Below are positions 27,916 through 37,011 of a stretch of DNA of 64,000 bases, piece after piece; position 1 is the stretch's first letter, and each line of letters opens with the position of its first letter. Origin of the DNA: an uncultured Saprospiraceae bacterium (GTDB lineage: Bacteria > Bacteroidota > Bacteroidia > Chitinophagales > Saprospiraceae); assembly GCA_937924805.1 (NCBI GenBank), contig CALDTZ010000066.1:52034-116033 (forward strand), given 5' to 3'. A program made the position numbers and the translations under genes. Under the pieces are notes generated by a model. That model was given only the letters and a program-made list of their open reading frames with translations, did no database searches and was not told the origin of the DNA.

Positions 27916-28605
27916 CTAAGAGGGGAAGGAAAGAGCGGTCGGTGGACCTCGAAGGTGAAGACCCGTTAGGCAATGTTCGATTGGGGGAATCGAGGAATAG
28001 GATACGCGCAATTCAAAATGTAGGATGGATACTAAACTCGATATAATTGCATTTTTAAACTGACTTAGTAAAACGCTAAAATCATCAAAAAAGTTAAGGT
28101 CGCCTTTCAATGGCAATGGATTCAGATCAAGATCTATAGTAAGATGTTGAGCTAGTTGAGCCCCTAAGTTTGGGGTACACCATGATAAGTTTTCAAATGA
28201 TTCTTTATTCCAATTATGTTTAGATATACTAAATATATAAGCTCCACCTTTTGGGGTTAGCCCAATATTTTGTTTGCCTTTACTAATTAAATCTCTTGTC
28301 CTGAAGATATCATCGATCGTTAAGTGCGGGCAATCATTACCTATAACGATTATATGATCATAGGCTTGATCAAAACTAGCTTCAATACAATGTGCTAGTT
28401 TGTGGCCAAACGAAAATCCTTTTTGTATTGATTCATCAGCTACGATAAATGGGATCTTCGTTGATTTTATTAAAGCTAAGTTGTGTTTTTGCAATTGTAA
28501 AGCAAGCTGACTATTTACCTTTCGGTTTTTAGTCCACGCTTTTCTTTTCGCTTCCTTTTCTGTAGAAAGTGAAAAATACAATATCCCTATGTTCTGATCT
28601 AACAC
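27916..28605 (-). CDS. DUF2064 / TIGR04282-like glycosyltransferase-fold protein with unusual C-terminal tail
   Basis: The first ~185 residues match the DUF2064 family (GT-A-like nucleotidyl/glycosyl transferase fold; some members are annotated in arsenosugar clusters). Visible motifs are GNDCPHLT (~105-112), TPKGGAYIFS (~130-139) and LSWCTPNLGAQL (~152-163). The last ~45 residues do not look like the family: a hydrophobic stretch is followed by the proline-rich ending HCLTGLHLRGPP, encoded by visibly more GC-rich DNA. The gene heads the susC/susD/symporter operon, 48 bp upstream of susC. The enzymatic role is inferred from the family only. Confidence 0.75.
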   Translation of the reverse strand: MLDQNIGILYFSLSTEKEAKRKAWTKNRKVNSQLALQLQKHNLALIKSTKIPFIVADESIQKGFSFGHKLAHCIEASFDQAYDHIIVIGNDCPHLTIDDIFRTRDLISKGKQNIGLTPKGGAYIFSISKHNWNKESFENLSWCTPNLGAQLAQHLTIDLDLNPLPLKGDLNFFDDFSVLLSQFKNAIISSLVSILHFELRVSYSSIPPIEHCLTGLHLRGPPTALSFPS

Positions 28606-28808
28606 AAAAGCGAAGATAAAAGAATGAAAGGTAATATATCTTGAACCTGATATTAATTTGTTGTATTCAAATCAGTTGTCTTAAATTGGACAAAATTAGG
28701 AGCAGATATAGAAAAGAAGGGTAGTGTAGAGTATGCGACGTTGATCAATACCTAAAAGTAAATTCCAAAGAGACAAAGCCAAGCAATTTTACCTAGCAAT
28801 ATCATTAA

Positions 28809-28991
28809 TCAACTGGTGGAAGCTTATGTCATGCAGGTGATAGCCATTTAGCCGTTTATAATAATGAATTTACTTTTAGATTTAATACAAGAGAAGTTAT
28901 AGATGGTTCAAGGTTTGATATAACCTTAGCTAACTCGCAAAAAGGATTAACATATATTGACCTTATCAAAAATAGGATGTTCAAGAATTAG
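28809..28991 (+). pseudogene. Remnant of an IS1595-family transposase (C-terminal end)
   Basis: This stretch of ~60 codons has no start codon, an in-frame stop just upstream (28806) and a TAG at 28989-28991. Its translation includes HLAVYNNEFTFRFNTR and RFDITLANSQKGLTY. These match the C-terminal end of IS1595/ISXO2-like DDE transposases (HLxRYxNEFxFRxNxR ... RF...A....KRLTY). The catalytic N-terminal part and inverted repeats are not visible, so it is a dead fragment that marks a past insertion. Confidence 0.7.
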
Positions 28992-29069
28992 GAGAAGCAA
29001 ACCCCGATCTAAATATTCCCGAATAATGTCATTAAAGTTGATAAATTATCAATAATCAAATAACTTAAA

Positions 29070-29108
29070 GGAAGAGTTGTTCTTTATTTAACTCCTCCAA
29101 GCTTTTTT
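29070..29108 (+). terminator. Terminator-like hairpin just before the T9SS cargo gene
   Basis: GGAAGAGTT (29070-29078) pairs with AACTCCTCC (29090-29098) with one mismatch and is followed by GCTTTTTT. It ends 2 bp before the ATG of the next gene, an odd place for a terminator. It may be a leftover from the decayed insertion or act on that gene's leader. Confidence 0.35.
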
Positions 29109-29110
29109 AT

Positions 29111-30625
29111 ATGATTAAATATATATTGCTCTTCGGTTTACTCTTGATATGTTTGAATCTTGAGGCACAATTTTATGGCTATACTCTTTTAGACATAGAA
29201 AAGGATGGTGGTAATTTTCCATATAACATTGAATATATTAATGAAGAATTCTTATTTATTTTAAGTGGAGATATATTCGAAAATAAATTGGGGTCTCAAA
29301 TTTCTTTATTAAACGAAAATCTAGAAATTATTGAACATGTGTATGATACTATTGATCATGGAAATCACAATCCAATATTTATTGATTCTGAAGGAAATTA
29401 TATTTTATCAGGACATAGATTTGGTTCTATGATAGATCCAATATTCATAAAAAGAGGAAATTTTTTCACCAAAGAATCTGAGCTTACGTATGTACTTAAT
29501 GATGGAAATTCGAAATCAAACGAAGGTCTTTTACTTAACTCCAATAAGTTGTTTGTTTATGGAGACTCAAAAATTAATACGACAGGATTTGTAAAGGGTT
29601 ATATTGGTATTTTTGATACAGCTAGTTATGCGTTAGATACATTGATCTATTACAACCAAAATGCGAATGAAAACCATATAAGGAATTTACAAGTACTATC
29701 AGATTCAACCATGGTATTTATGAATGATGCTGAAACGGGTAGTGATAAATTTTATTACCTGACCAAAATTGATTTTAATGGGAATGTGATCGATTCGTTT
29801 CAATACATTTCTTCTTTTTCTTTTATTCCAAGATCATGCGTTACAAATAGTGGAGATATCATATTTAATTCAACAAATTTTCTTGTAGAAGATGCCAACT
29901 CCTTAGGCAAAATCCATAAGCTAGACAAAGATTTTAAAACCGTTGTGTGGTCATACATTTTGAAACAGACACCTCAAGTTGTAGATCGTTATTGGGTGCA
30001 TGATATTATAGAATTGCAAAATGAAGATCTATTAGTAGCTGGTCAATATTTTGAAGGAATCTCTGGGGATACAGCCCAGTACTATGGTTTTCTACAGCGA
30101 CTTTCAAAAGATGGAGAACCTATTTGGTTCAAGCGATACCATATACCATTCACCGAACCTCACCCAACTGCGGAGTGGATAAATTTCGCCTATTTTGCTC
30201 GCGTGAAAGAAAGGGAAGATGGAAGTTTCATAGTCCTTGGACGTACTAGAAGTTTAGAGCCGGATATAAATTTTTATTTATGGATGCTATCGTTGACCTC
30301 TGAAGGTTGCCTGTCTATTGAGGAGGATGTATGTGACCCTACAGGTATTATTGTCCATACGGATGATATAACGACACCGTCGTTTTCTCAACAATCCTTG
30401 GTAACCTATCCGAATCCAACTTCAGGAATTTGTAATGTCCGACTACCCGAATCTATGTCTGGAACCTATAGCGTTTTTGATATTTTTGGCGCTACGATAT
30501 TGAAAGGATCATTTTTACTTCAAAGTGAAATAGAACTTCGATTAAATAATGTTGGAATGTATTCTATTCGTGTATTTGACAGTAAGGGTAATGAGTTTAT
30601 TTCTAAAGTTCAGGTGATACAATAA
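29111..30625 (+). CDS. T9SS-secreted protein with beta-propeller-like body
   Basis: The 504-residue secreted protein has a signal peptide ending near residue 19 (LEAQ). Its body of repeated blade-like strands (patterns such as LQNEDLLVAGQYFEG and REDGSFIVLGRT) resembles the PQQ/delta-60-type propellers common in Bacteroidota. The C-terminal sorting domain runs from TYPNPTSG to KVQVIQ. Four cysteines lie just before the sorting domain. No catalytic residues are evident and the function is unknown. It lies next to a mobile-element remnant and upstream of the toxin-antitoxin patch. Confidence 0.78.
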   Translation: MIKYILLFGLLLICLNLEAQFYGYTLLDIEKDGGNFPYNIEYINEEFLFILSGDIFENKLGSQISLLNENLEIIEHVYDTIDHGNHNPIFIDSEGNYILSGHRFGSMIDPIFIKRGNFFTKESELTYVLNDGNSKSNEGLLLNSNKLFVYGDSKINTTGFVKGYIGIFDTASYALDTLIYYNQNANENHIRNLQVLSDSTMVFMNDAETGSDKFYYLTKIDFNGNVIDSFQYISSFSFIPRSCVTNSGDIIFNSTNFLVEDANSLGKIHKLDKDFKTVVWSYILKQTPQVVDRYWVHDIIELQNEDLLVAGQYFEGISGDTAQYYGFLQRLSKDGEPIWFKRYHIPFTEPHPTAEWINFAYFARVKEREDGSFIVLGRTRSLEPDINFYLWMLSLTSEGCLSIEEDVCDPTGIIVHTDDITTPSFSQQSLVTYPNPTSGICNVRLPESMSGTYSVFDIFGATILKGSFLLQSEIELRLNNVGMYSIRVFDSKGNEFISKVQVIQ

Positions 30626-30750
30626 GGTAAAATCCATAATTAGCTCGCAGATTTGAAGACGTTCGTCGCGAAAGGCTTGCATAAAAATACATGGCAACTT
30701 CATCAATTAACAAGTGGAAGCTTTTGACTGTATCCCCACGTTCTCCAAGC

Positions 30751-30945
30751 TCGTCTCAGCTAACATCTGAGATGCATTGAAAGGTAAGATTGTAATTTAG
30801 ATTTTTGGAACACATCGAGGCTACAATCCTCGACGAGCGGGAAAATTGACGAAATCTCCTAATTATAGGATACTAACTTATTGACTTTTATCTTTTTCTA
30901 AATCAAATCCATCTCTTAGTAACTTTATAATATCAGAAGAATAAC
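30751..30945 (+). repeat. Direct repeat copy A (two hairpins plus duplicated peptidase 3' end)
   Basis: These 195 bp align with 31989-32174 at about nine identical positions in ten, with a 2-nt and a 7-nt indel. The left part has two stem-loops, each with a 6-bp stem and a 7-nt loop: TCTCAG/CTGAGA at 30754-30772 and TCGAGG/CCTCGA at 30815-30833. The right part (30878-30945) duplicates the last 68 bp of the M48 peptidase gene. Confidence 0.88.
30878..30945 (-). pseudogene. Duplicated 3' fragment of the M48 peptidase gene
   Basis: The fragment differs from the end of the intact gene (32107-32174) at two of 68 positions. It encodes the last 22 residues, ending in KDKSQ in place of KDESQ, followed by the stop. 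It has no upstream coding sequence and is a dead copy. The high identity implies a recent duplication. Confidence 0.85.
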
Positions 30946-30953
30946 CCCCGTTC

Positions 30954-30974
30954 GTCTAGGCTTGTAGCCTAGAT
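30954..30974 (+). repeat. Single REP-like hairpin with the same stem-loop geometry
   Basis: TCTAGG (30955-30960), the 7-nt loop CTTGTAG and CCTAGA (30968-30973) form a hairpin of the same 6+7+6 design as in copies A and B. The flanks are shared (TTCG before, ATATGAAATG after, like GATGCATTG). The stem bases differ from the other hairpins on both sides, so pairing is preserved. Confidence 0.65.
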
Positions 30975-31103
30975 ATGAAATGATTGACTTGGATAAGGTA
31001 TCATATTCTATTTTTTTTCTGTGTTTAATTTATATTTGATACATGCTAATGATTTAGATTCATTGTGCACATCAGCTCCACGTTGAGATGAATAATGGGT
31101 GGG

Positions 31104-31150
31104 TTAGATTTTTGGAACGCATCGAGGCTACAATCTTCGACAAGCGAAAG
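31104..31150 (+). repeat. Partial third copy of the REP-like element
   Basis: This stretch keeps the block TTAGATTTTTGGAAC and the hairpin TCGAGG (31122-31127), loop CTACAAT, CTTCGA (31135-31140), corresponding to the second hairpin of copies A and B. A degraded version of the first hairpin may lie at 31071-31090. The peptidase fragment is missing. Confidence 0.7.
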
Positions 31151-31401
31151 AATTGCCAGAAGACGTTGTATTGATTCTATATGTTGGGTTTATAAATGAT
31201 CATAAAATGATAAATCAAAATGGACTTCATTTTATTATTTGTCCATTGAAGGCATTAGAAAAGGACAATGTAAAGCAGGTTTTAGAAGAGTGATAAGTAC
31301 AGAAAAATATTTGAAAGTAATCTTACAGACCTTAAAAGTGAGATAAAAAAGCAACATCCGTATAAATAATGAAACAAAAAGAAAACAATAGACGTTGTTG
31401 T

Positions 31402-31413
31402 TTACGTACGTAA
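31402..31413 (+). promoter_or_regulatory. Palindromic operator candidate upstream of yefM-yoeB
   Basis: TTACGTACGTAA is a perfect 12-bp palindrome ending 16 bp before the antitoxin ATG. YefM-type antitoxins repress their own operons by binding short palindromes over the promoter. A near-consensus -7 box TAACTTTA (31418-31425) directly follows, so binding here would block transcription. Confidence 0.5.
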
Positions 31414-31429
31414 TTAGTAACTTTATATT

Positions 31430-31681
31430 ATGAAAGTAATAAACTACACCGAGCTTAGACTGAACCTAAAACATTGGTTGAACTCCGTAATTGATGATGT
31501 TGAAGAAGTTATTATTAAACGTAAAGATCAAAAGGATTTGGTACTTATATCGCTAGAAGAATACAACTCATTAGTAGAGACAAATTATTTGTTATCAGGG
31601 AAGAATAGAGATATATTATTAGAGTCGATTGCAGAAGTAAAGAAGGGAAATAAAAAGTATCAAGAATTTATTGAAGAATGA
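31430..31681 (+). CDS. yefM: YefM/Phd-type antitoxin
   Basis: The 83-residue protein neutralises the YoeB toxin and should repress its own operon. Its N-terminal half has the Phd/YefM fold: MKVINYTELRLNLKHWLNSV, then IIKRKDQKDLVLISLEEYNSL. The C-terminal ~30 residues are charged and should wrap the toxin. Its stop overlaps the toxin start in ATGA (31678-31681). The pair lies between two ~190-bp direct repeats, consistent with recent acquisition or rearrangement. Confidence 0.9.
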   Translation: MKVINYTELRLNLKHWLNSVIDDVEEVIIKRKDQKDLVLISLEEYNSLVETNYLLSGKNRDILLESIAEVKKGNKKYQEFIEE

Positions 31682-31932
31682 AATTGGCTTGGTCAAGTAG
31701 AGCTTGGAATGATTATTTGTATTGGCAGAAAACAGATAAGAAGAAGTTAAAAAGATTAAATACACTTATCAAAGAAAGCCTTCGAAACCCCTTTGGTGGA
31801 ATCGGAAATCCAGAACCATTAAAGCACGAATTACAAGGCTTTTGGTCGAAACGAATTGATAAAGAAAATCGATTGGTTTATAGTTACACAGAAGAAGAAT
31901 TATTGATAGTTGCTTGTAGATATCACTATTAG
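31678..31932 (+). CDS. yoeB: YoeB/Txe-type mRNA endoribonuclease toxin
   Basis: This ribosome-dependent RNase cleaves mRNA at the A site and halts translation. At 84 residues it has exactly the length of E. coli YoeB. The residues implicated there in catalysis and RNA binding fall at the same numbers: E46, K49, R59, R65, H83 and Y84 (GNPEPLKHEL, KRIDKENRLVY, CRYHY). The toxin therefore looks intact. It is translationally coupled to yefM. Confidence 0.93.
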   Translation: MKLAWSSRAWNDYLYWQKTDKKKLKRLNTLIKESLRNPFGGIGNPEPLKHELQGFWSKRIDKENRLVYSYTEEELLIVACRYHY

Positions 31933-31988
31933 TATAGTTATCCTATTCCTTGCGGTCGTTGAAGATAGTTTCATTGGTTTGCCCATGT

Positions 31989-32174
31989 TCGTCTCAGCTT
32001 ACATCTGAGATGCATTGAAAGTAGTATGTAGTTTAGATTTTTGGAACAGATCGAGGCTACAATCCTTGACGAGCGGGACGAAATCTCCTAATTATAGGAT
32101 GCTAACTTATTGACTTTCATCTTTCTCTAAATCAAATCCATCTCTTAGTAACTTTATAATATCAGAAGAATAAC
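31989..32174 (+). repeat. Direct repeat copy B (overlaps the 3' end of the M48 peptidase gene)
   Basis: These 186 bp are the likely parental copy of 30751-30945. They contain hairpins TCTCAG/CTGAGA (31992-32010, loop CTTACAT) and TCGAGG/CCTTGA (32051-32069, loop CTACAAT, one G-U pair), then the true 3' end of the peptidase gene. The two copies begin 1238 bp apart and bracket the yefM-yoeB pair. Confidence 0.88.
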
Positions 32175-33279
32175 TGGTATCAATTTCCGATTTCAGTTGA
32201 TACCATATCTCTTGTGCCTTGTTATTGTCTTTTGGCTCATAATTAAAATCACGGTCTTTTTCAATGATAGATTCTATATATTCAATACGGTTACCTGTAG
32301 AAGGATGCGTACTTAAGAATTCCATAGGTTTCTCTAGTTTTTTCACCATTCCCAAATCTTTAGAAAGGCTTGTGAATAAATCCACCATAGCCGATGGACG
32401 AATTTGACTATTCTTCAAGTATTCCAATCCAACCAAATCGGCTTCTTTTTCATGTTTCCTTGAATTTGCCATTTCATTTATATTTTGAGCATTTTCTAAT
32501 AATACGGTTGATGCTCCGGCTACATCACCGGTAAGTACCGAAAAGATTAGGTAACTAGAAATACTCCGTGCCAATTGTTTGAAAGAGTGTCTTTCATTGA
32601 CATGAGCTAATTCATGACCAATTAGAGCGGCTAATTCATCCCAGCATTTAGTTTGCTGAATGAGTCCTTCATAAATGACAATCTGACCTCCTGGAATAGC
32701 AAACGCATTGACGGACTTACTAGTAGAATAATCAATTTTGATATCATATTCGGATTGGAAATTTAAAGCATCATAAAAATCCATTAACAATTCGGATTTT
32801 TTTGAATCAACATTTTCAAATAATTGGAGTCTTTTGTAAATATTTTGTCCAATAAAGGTTTCGCTGGATTTAGGTATTAGCTTCACCGATTGTTCACCTA
32901 TGAAAGGAGAAATATGAAATAGATATCCATAAATAACGACCGCAAGAATGCAAAAACTGGTGATGACCAGTTTTATTGGATTTGCTCGAGTAATATAATG
33001 TTGGGCTGTTTTAATTTTTGATTCATGATGTAATACGGTCAACATGAACATTTCTGCTTTCCTACCTTTTAATTCGATTCGTTCAAATGGGAATGTCCCA
33101 TAACTAAGAAGGTATCTATCACCCGTCGAAAAACTTTCAGATGTAATATCTCTTTTAATCCAAAATCGATTGATATATTCGTTTGGCTCATTGGATTCTA
33201 TATATAAGCTTTCTCCATTGTCTTTAACGGCTACCTTGTATGGTTTTGAATTTTTTCCGTCAAAATATAGGCCTTCCAT
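32107..33279 (-). CDS. M48-family zinc metallopeptidase, membrane-anchored
   Basis: This probably degrades misfolded envelope proteins (HtpX/BepA-like). From the ATG at 33279 (a GTG two codons earlier is possible) the protein has 390 residues: a beta-rich cytoplasmic N-terminal part with GLYFDGKNSKPYKV, one membrane helix near residues 102-122, then the peptidase domain. The zinc site is intact: HELAH (IGHELAHVNERH) and the third ligand Glu in HEKEADLVG. It begins 9 bp after a YjgN-like gene. That pair recurs in other bacteria as I recall. Its last 68 bp are duplicated at 30878-30945. Confidence 0.88.
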   Translation of the reverse strand: MEGLYFDGKNSKPYKVAVKDNGESLYIESNEPNEYINRFWIKRDITSESFSTGDRYLLSYGTFPFERIELKGRKAEMFMLTVLHHESKIKTAQHYITRANPIKLVITSFCILAVVIYGYLFHISPFIGEQSVKLIPKSSETFIGQNIYKRLQLFENVDSKKSELLMDFYDALNFQSEYDIKIDYSTSKSVNAFAIPGGQIVIYEGLIQQTKCWDELAALIGHELAHVNERHSFKQLARSISSYLIFSVLTGDVAGASTVLLENAQNINEMANSRKHEKEADLVGLEYLKNSQIRPSAMVDLFTSLSKDLGMVKKLEKPMEFLSTHPSTGNRIEYIESIIEKDRDFNYEPKDNNKAQEIWYQLKSEIDTSYSSDIIKLLRDGFDLEKDESQ

Positions 33280-33288
33280 ATGCACAGT

Positions 33289-34266
33289 TTAAAAATCTAG
33301 TCCAATATCAAGGATATCGGTCATTTCATCTCCTGTGGCATCTCTATAGTCTGTTGGTGATTGTGAAAGGTTATCATAATCAAAAACTCCAGGGATTTCA
33401 GTGTGGTCAAAATACATTTTCATGGATCGCATAATAACCCATGGAAAAGCTAATCCAGCGGTAAAAACAATCAAAAGAAGATTTGTAAACATAATAGTCC
33501 AAGCAGTACTATTTGATAATGTTGAATTTAAATGTCTTGTTTTCATTCCATTAGACAATGTCGTATTGTTTATGCTGAACTCAAATCTCTTTTTTATGAA
33601 TAATGGGAGTAATATAAAAAGGGTGATGTAAGACAGTATAGTATATCCAATGTTTATTATAAGTAAATCTTCGCCTTTTCCATGAAAATCTAGCCTGAGA
33701 TCTCCAATTTTAGTATGAGAAAATAGGTATTGCTGAATGCTGACTCTCATCCATGCACCATAAATGCCTAAAGTAAGTAGTGTTAAAATAATTCCTTTTA
33801 TAAAAAGCTTTAAAAATTCTCTAAAATCTCCGTCAAAGGAAAAGAATATTCCACGCCACGAAGTTCTAGATATCCGATATCTCCATGCTCCGAAAATAGC
33901 AAAAGGTATTAAAGCTAAAATCAAAAGATATGCAATTCCTAATAGCACATATCCAAAAGGAATATACATGAATGCTCCGGCTAACCCATAAAAGCCAAGA
34001 ATAATAAGATAAGCAATTAAAAAGCCCTTAAACATTTCTCTTCCTGTCCCATTAAAAACGAATCTTGACCCTTTAAACTCGGATTCATTCCACAGATATT
34101 TTCGATACGCAGCTTTCGCCCATGGATAATAAAGTCCAACCGTAATAATGGTTAAAACAACATTTAATGCTACTATACCAAAATAGGTAGCACCATTTCC
34201 GGAAAATGATATTTTTTCTTTTTGAGTAAATGCTGTTGAATCGTCTGGATTGTTAACTAATTCCAT
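33289..34266 (-). CDS. YjgN/DUF898-family inner-membrane protein
   Basis: The 325-residue protein has six or more hydrophobic segments arranged as two similar halves, each containing a TxGLYYPWAKAAYRKYL-like motif (TIITVGLYYPWAKAAYR in the first, LTLGIYGAWMRV in the second). That is characteristic of the YjgN (DUF898) family. The molecular function is unknown. It is the first gene of the unit with the M48 peptidase, which suggests they act together in membrane quality control. A 320-bp non-coding stretch precedes it. Confidence 0.85.
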   Translation of the reverse strand: MELVNNPDDSTAFTQKEKISFSGNGATYFGIVALNVVLTIITVGLYYPWAKAAYRKYLWNESEFKGSRFVFNGTGREMFKGFLIAYLIILGFYGLAGAFMYIPFGYVLLGIAYLLILALIPFAIFGAWRYRISRTSWRGIFFSFDGDFREFLKLFIKGIILTLLTLGIYGAWMRVSIQQYLFSHTKIGDLRLDFHGKGEDLLIINIGYTILSYITLFILLPLFIKKRFEFSINNTTLSNGMKTRHLNSTLSNSTAWTIMFTNLLLIVFTAGLAFPWVIMRSMKMYFDHTEIPGVFDYDNLSQSPTDYRDATGDEMTDILDIGLDF

Positions 34267-34586
34267 AAGTTATTCTATTTATTTAGTAAAATAATCTTTT
34301 TATAAATAGGTAGCTTACTTTTTATTAATTATTATAAGGTACCTACATTAAAGTATAAAAATAAATGTAGAAAACTTTAAACATAAATCGGATCAATTGA
34401 TTGGATCAATCTTGAAATTTATTTTCAATTGAATATTAGATAAATGGATAAAAAAGAAGGGCTTTTTCTAAAACTGATCGAATAAATCAATTATCCAGTT
34501 TTATGAAGTTGTAGGATTCATTTTAAGACGTTGATAGCGCAAATTAAACGAGTAGTTGTAGAAGAGGTTTTTTTTGGGAAGAGTAT
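34267..34586. other. Non-coding stretch upstream of the YjgN-like gene
   Basis: These 320 AT-rich bases lie between the YjgN-like gene and the tRNA terminator. I see no gene. A short inverted pattern around GATCAATTGATTGGATCAATC-like sequence (34389-34410) is the only structure noted, and I cannot assign it a role. Confidence 0.4.
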
Positions 34587-34619
34587 AAAAAAAAAGAGAG
34601 AACAAATTGTCCTCTCTTT
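34587..34619 (-). terminator. Terminator of tRNA-Lys
   Basis: On the minus strand AAAGAGAG (34619-34612) pairs with CTCTCTTT (34600-34593) and is followed by nine T (34595-34587). It lies directly after the tRNA 3' end. Confidence 0.85.
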
Positions 34620-34622
34620 AAG

Positions 34623-34695
34623 TGACCGGTCTGGGGCTCGAACCCAGGGCCCACGCCTTAAAAGGGCGTTGCTCTACCAGCTGAGCTAACCGGTC
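34623..34695 (-). tRNA. tRNA-Lys (anticodon TTT)
   Basis: The 73-nt cloverleaf is complete on the minus strand: acceptor GACCGGT/ACCGGTC, D arm GCTC/GAGC, anticodon stem ACGCC/GGCGT with loop CTTTTAA, and T arm CTGGG-TTCGAGC-CCCAG. The discriminator base is A. CCA is not encoded, so it must be added after transcription. A strong terminator follows immediately, consistent with a single-gene transcript. Confidence 0.97.
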
Positions 34696-34834
34696 ATGCT
34701 GTAAAAGCGATGCAAATATACTCGCATTTTTATCTTAACAAAAGAAAATAGAATAGTTTATAATATTTTTTTTTTCAATGACAATTATTCCAAAATCTTC
34801 ACCTTATTTTAAGCTCATTTCGATTCCTAATTAG

Positions 34835-34842
34835 TACTTTTG
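34835..34842 (+). promoter_or_regulatory. Candidate -7 box upstream of pyrG
   Basis: TACTTTTG fits the Bacteroidetes -7 consensus TAnnTTTG and would give a leader of ~25 nt. A -33 TTTG is not found at the right distance, so confidence is limited. Confidence 0.35.
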
Positions 34843-34855
34843 AATCCCATAGTGA

Positions 34856-37008
<2,153 letters not shown>

Positions 37009-37011
37009 AAA

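Larger units (their letters stand above)
28606..29110. other. Intergenic region with transposase remnant
   Basis: This 505-bp stretch separates the DUF2064-type gene (minus) from a T9SS cargo gene (plus). It holds the decayed IS1595-type fragment and a terminator-like hairpin, both listed separately. A minus-strand box TAATTTTG (28698-28691) fits the -7 consensus for the six-gene operon but has no -33 partner. Confidence 0.5.
30626..31429. other. Accessory intergenic patch with REP-like hairpins and duplicated DNA
   Basis: These 804 bp contain direct repeat copy A, a lone hairpin, a partial third copy and the toxin-antitoxin upstream region, all listed separately. A frame stays open at 31108-31293 (ending KALEKDNVKQVLEE) but runs through the hairpin repeat. 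I regard it as a remnant of unknown origin, not a gene. The strip from 30626 to 30750 shows nothing recognisable. Confidence 0.5.

Noticed and set aside
27868..27960. Possible riboswitch in the susC leader
   Set aside because: The segment is more GC-rich than its surroundings, but I could not find the conserved boxes of cobalamin, TPP or other riboswitches; most of it is coding sequence of the upstream gene.
31108..31293. Open frame upstream of yefM as a small gene
   Set aside because: The frame runs through the REP-like hairpin repeat, the only ATG gives 28 codons, and the product is not recognisable.
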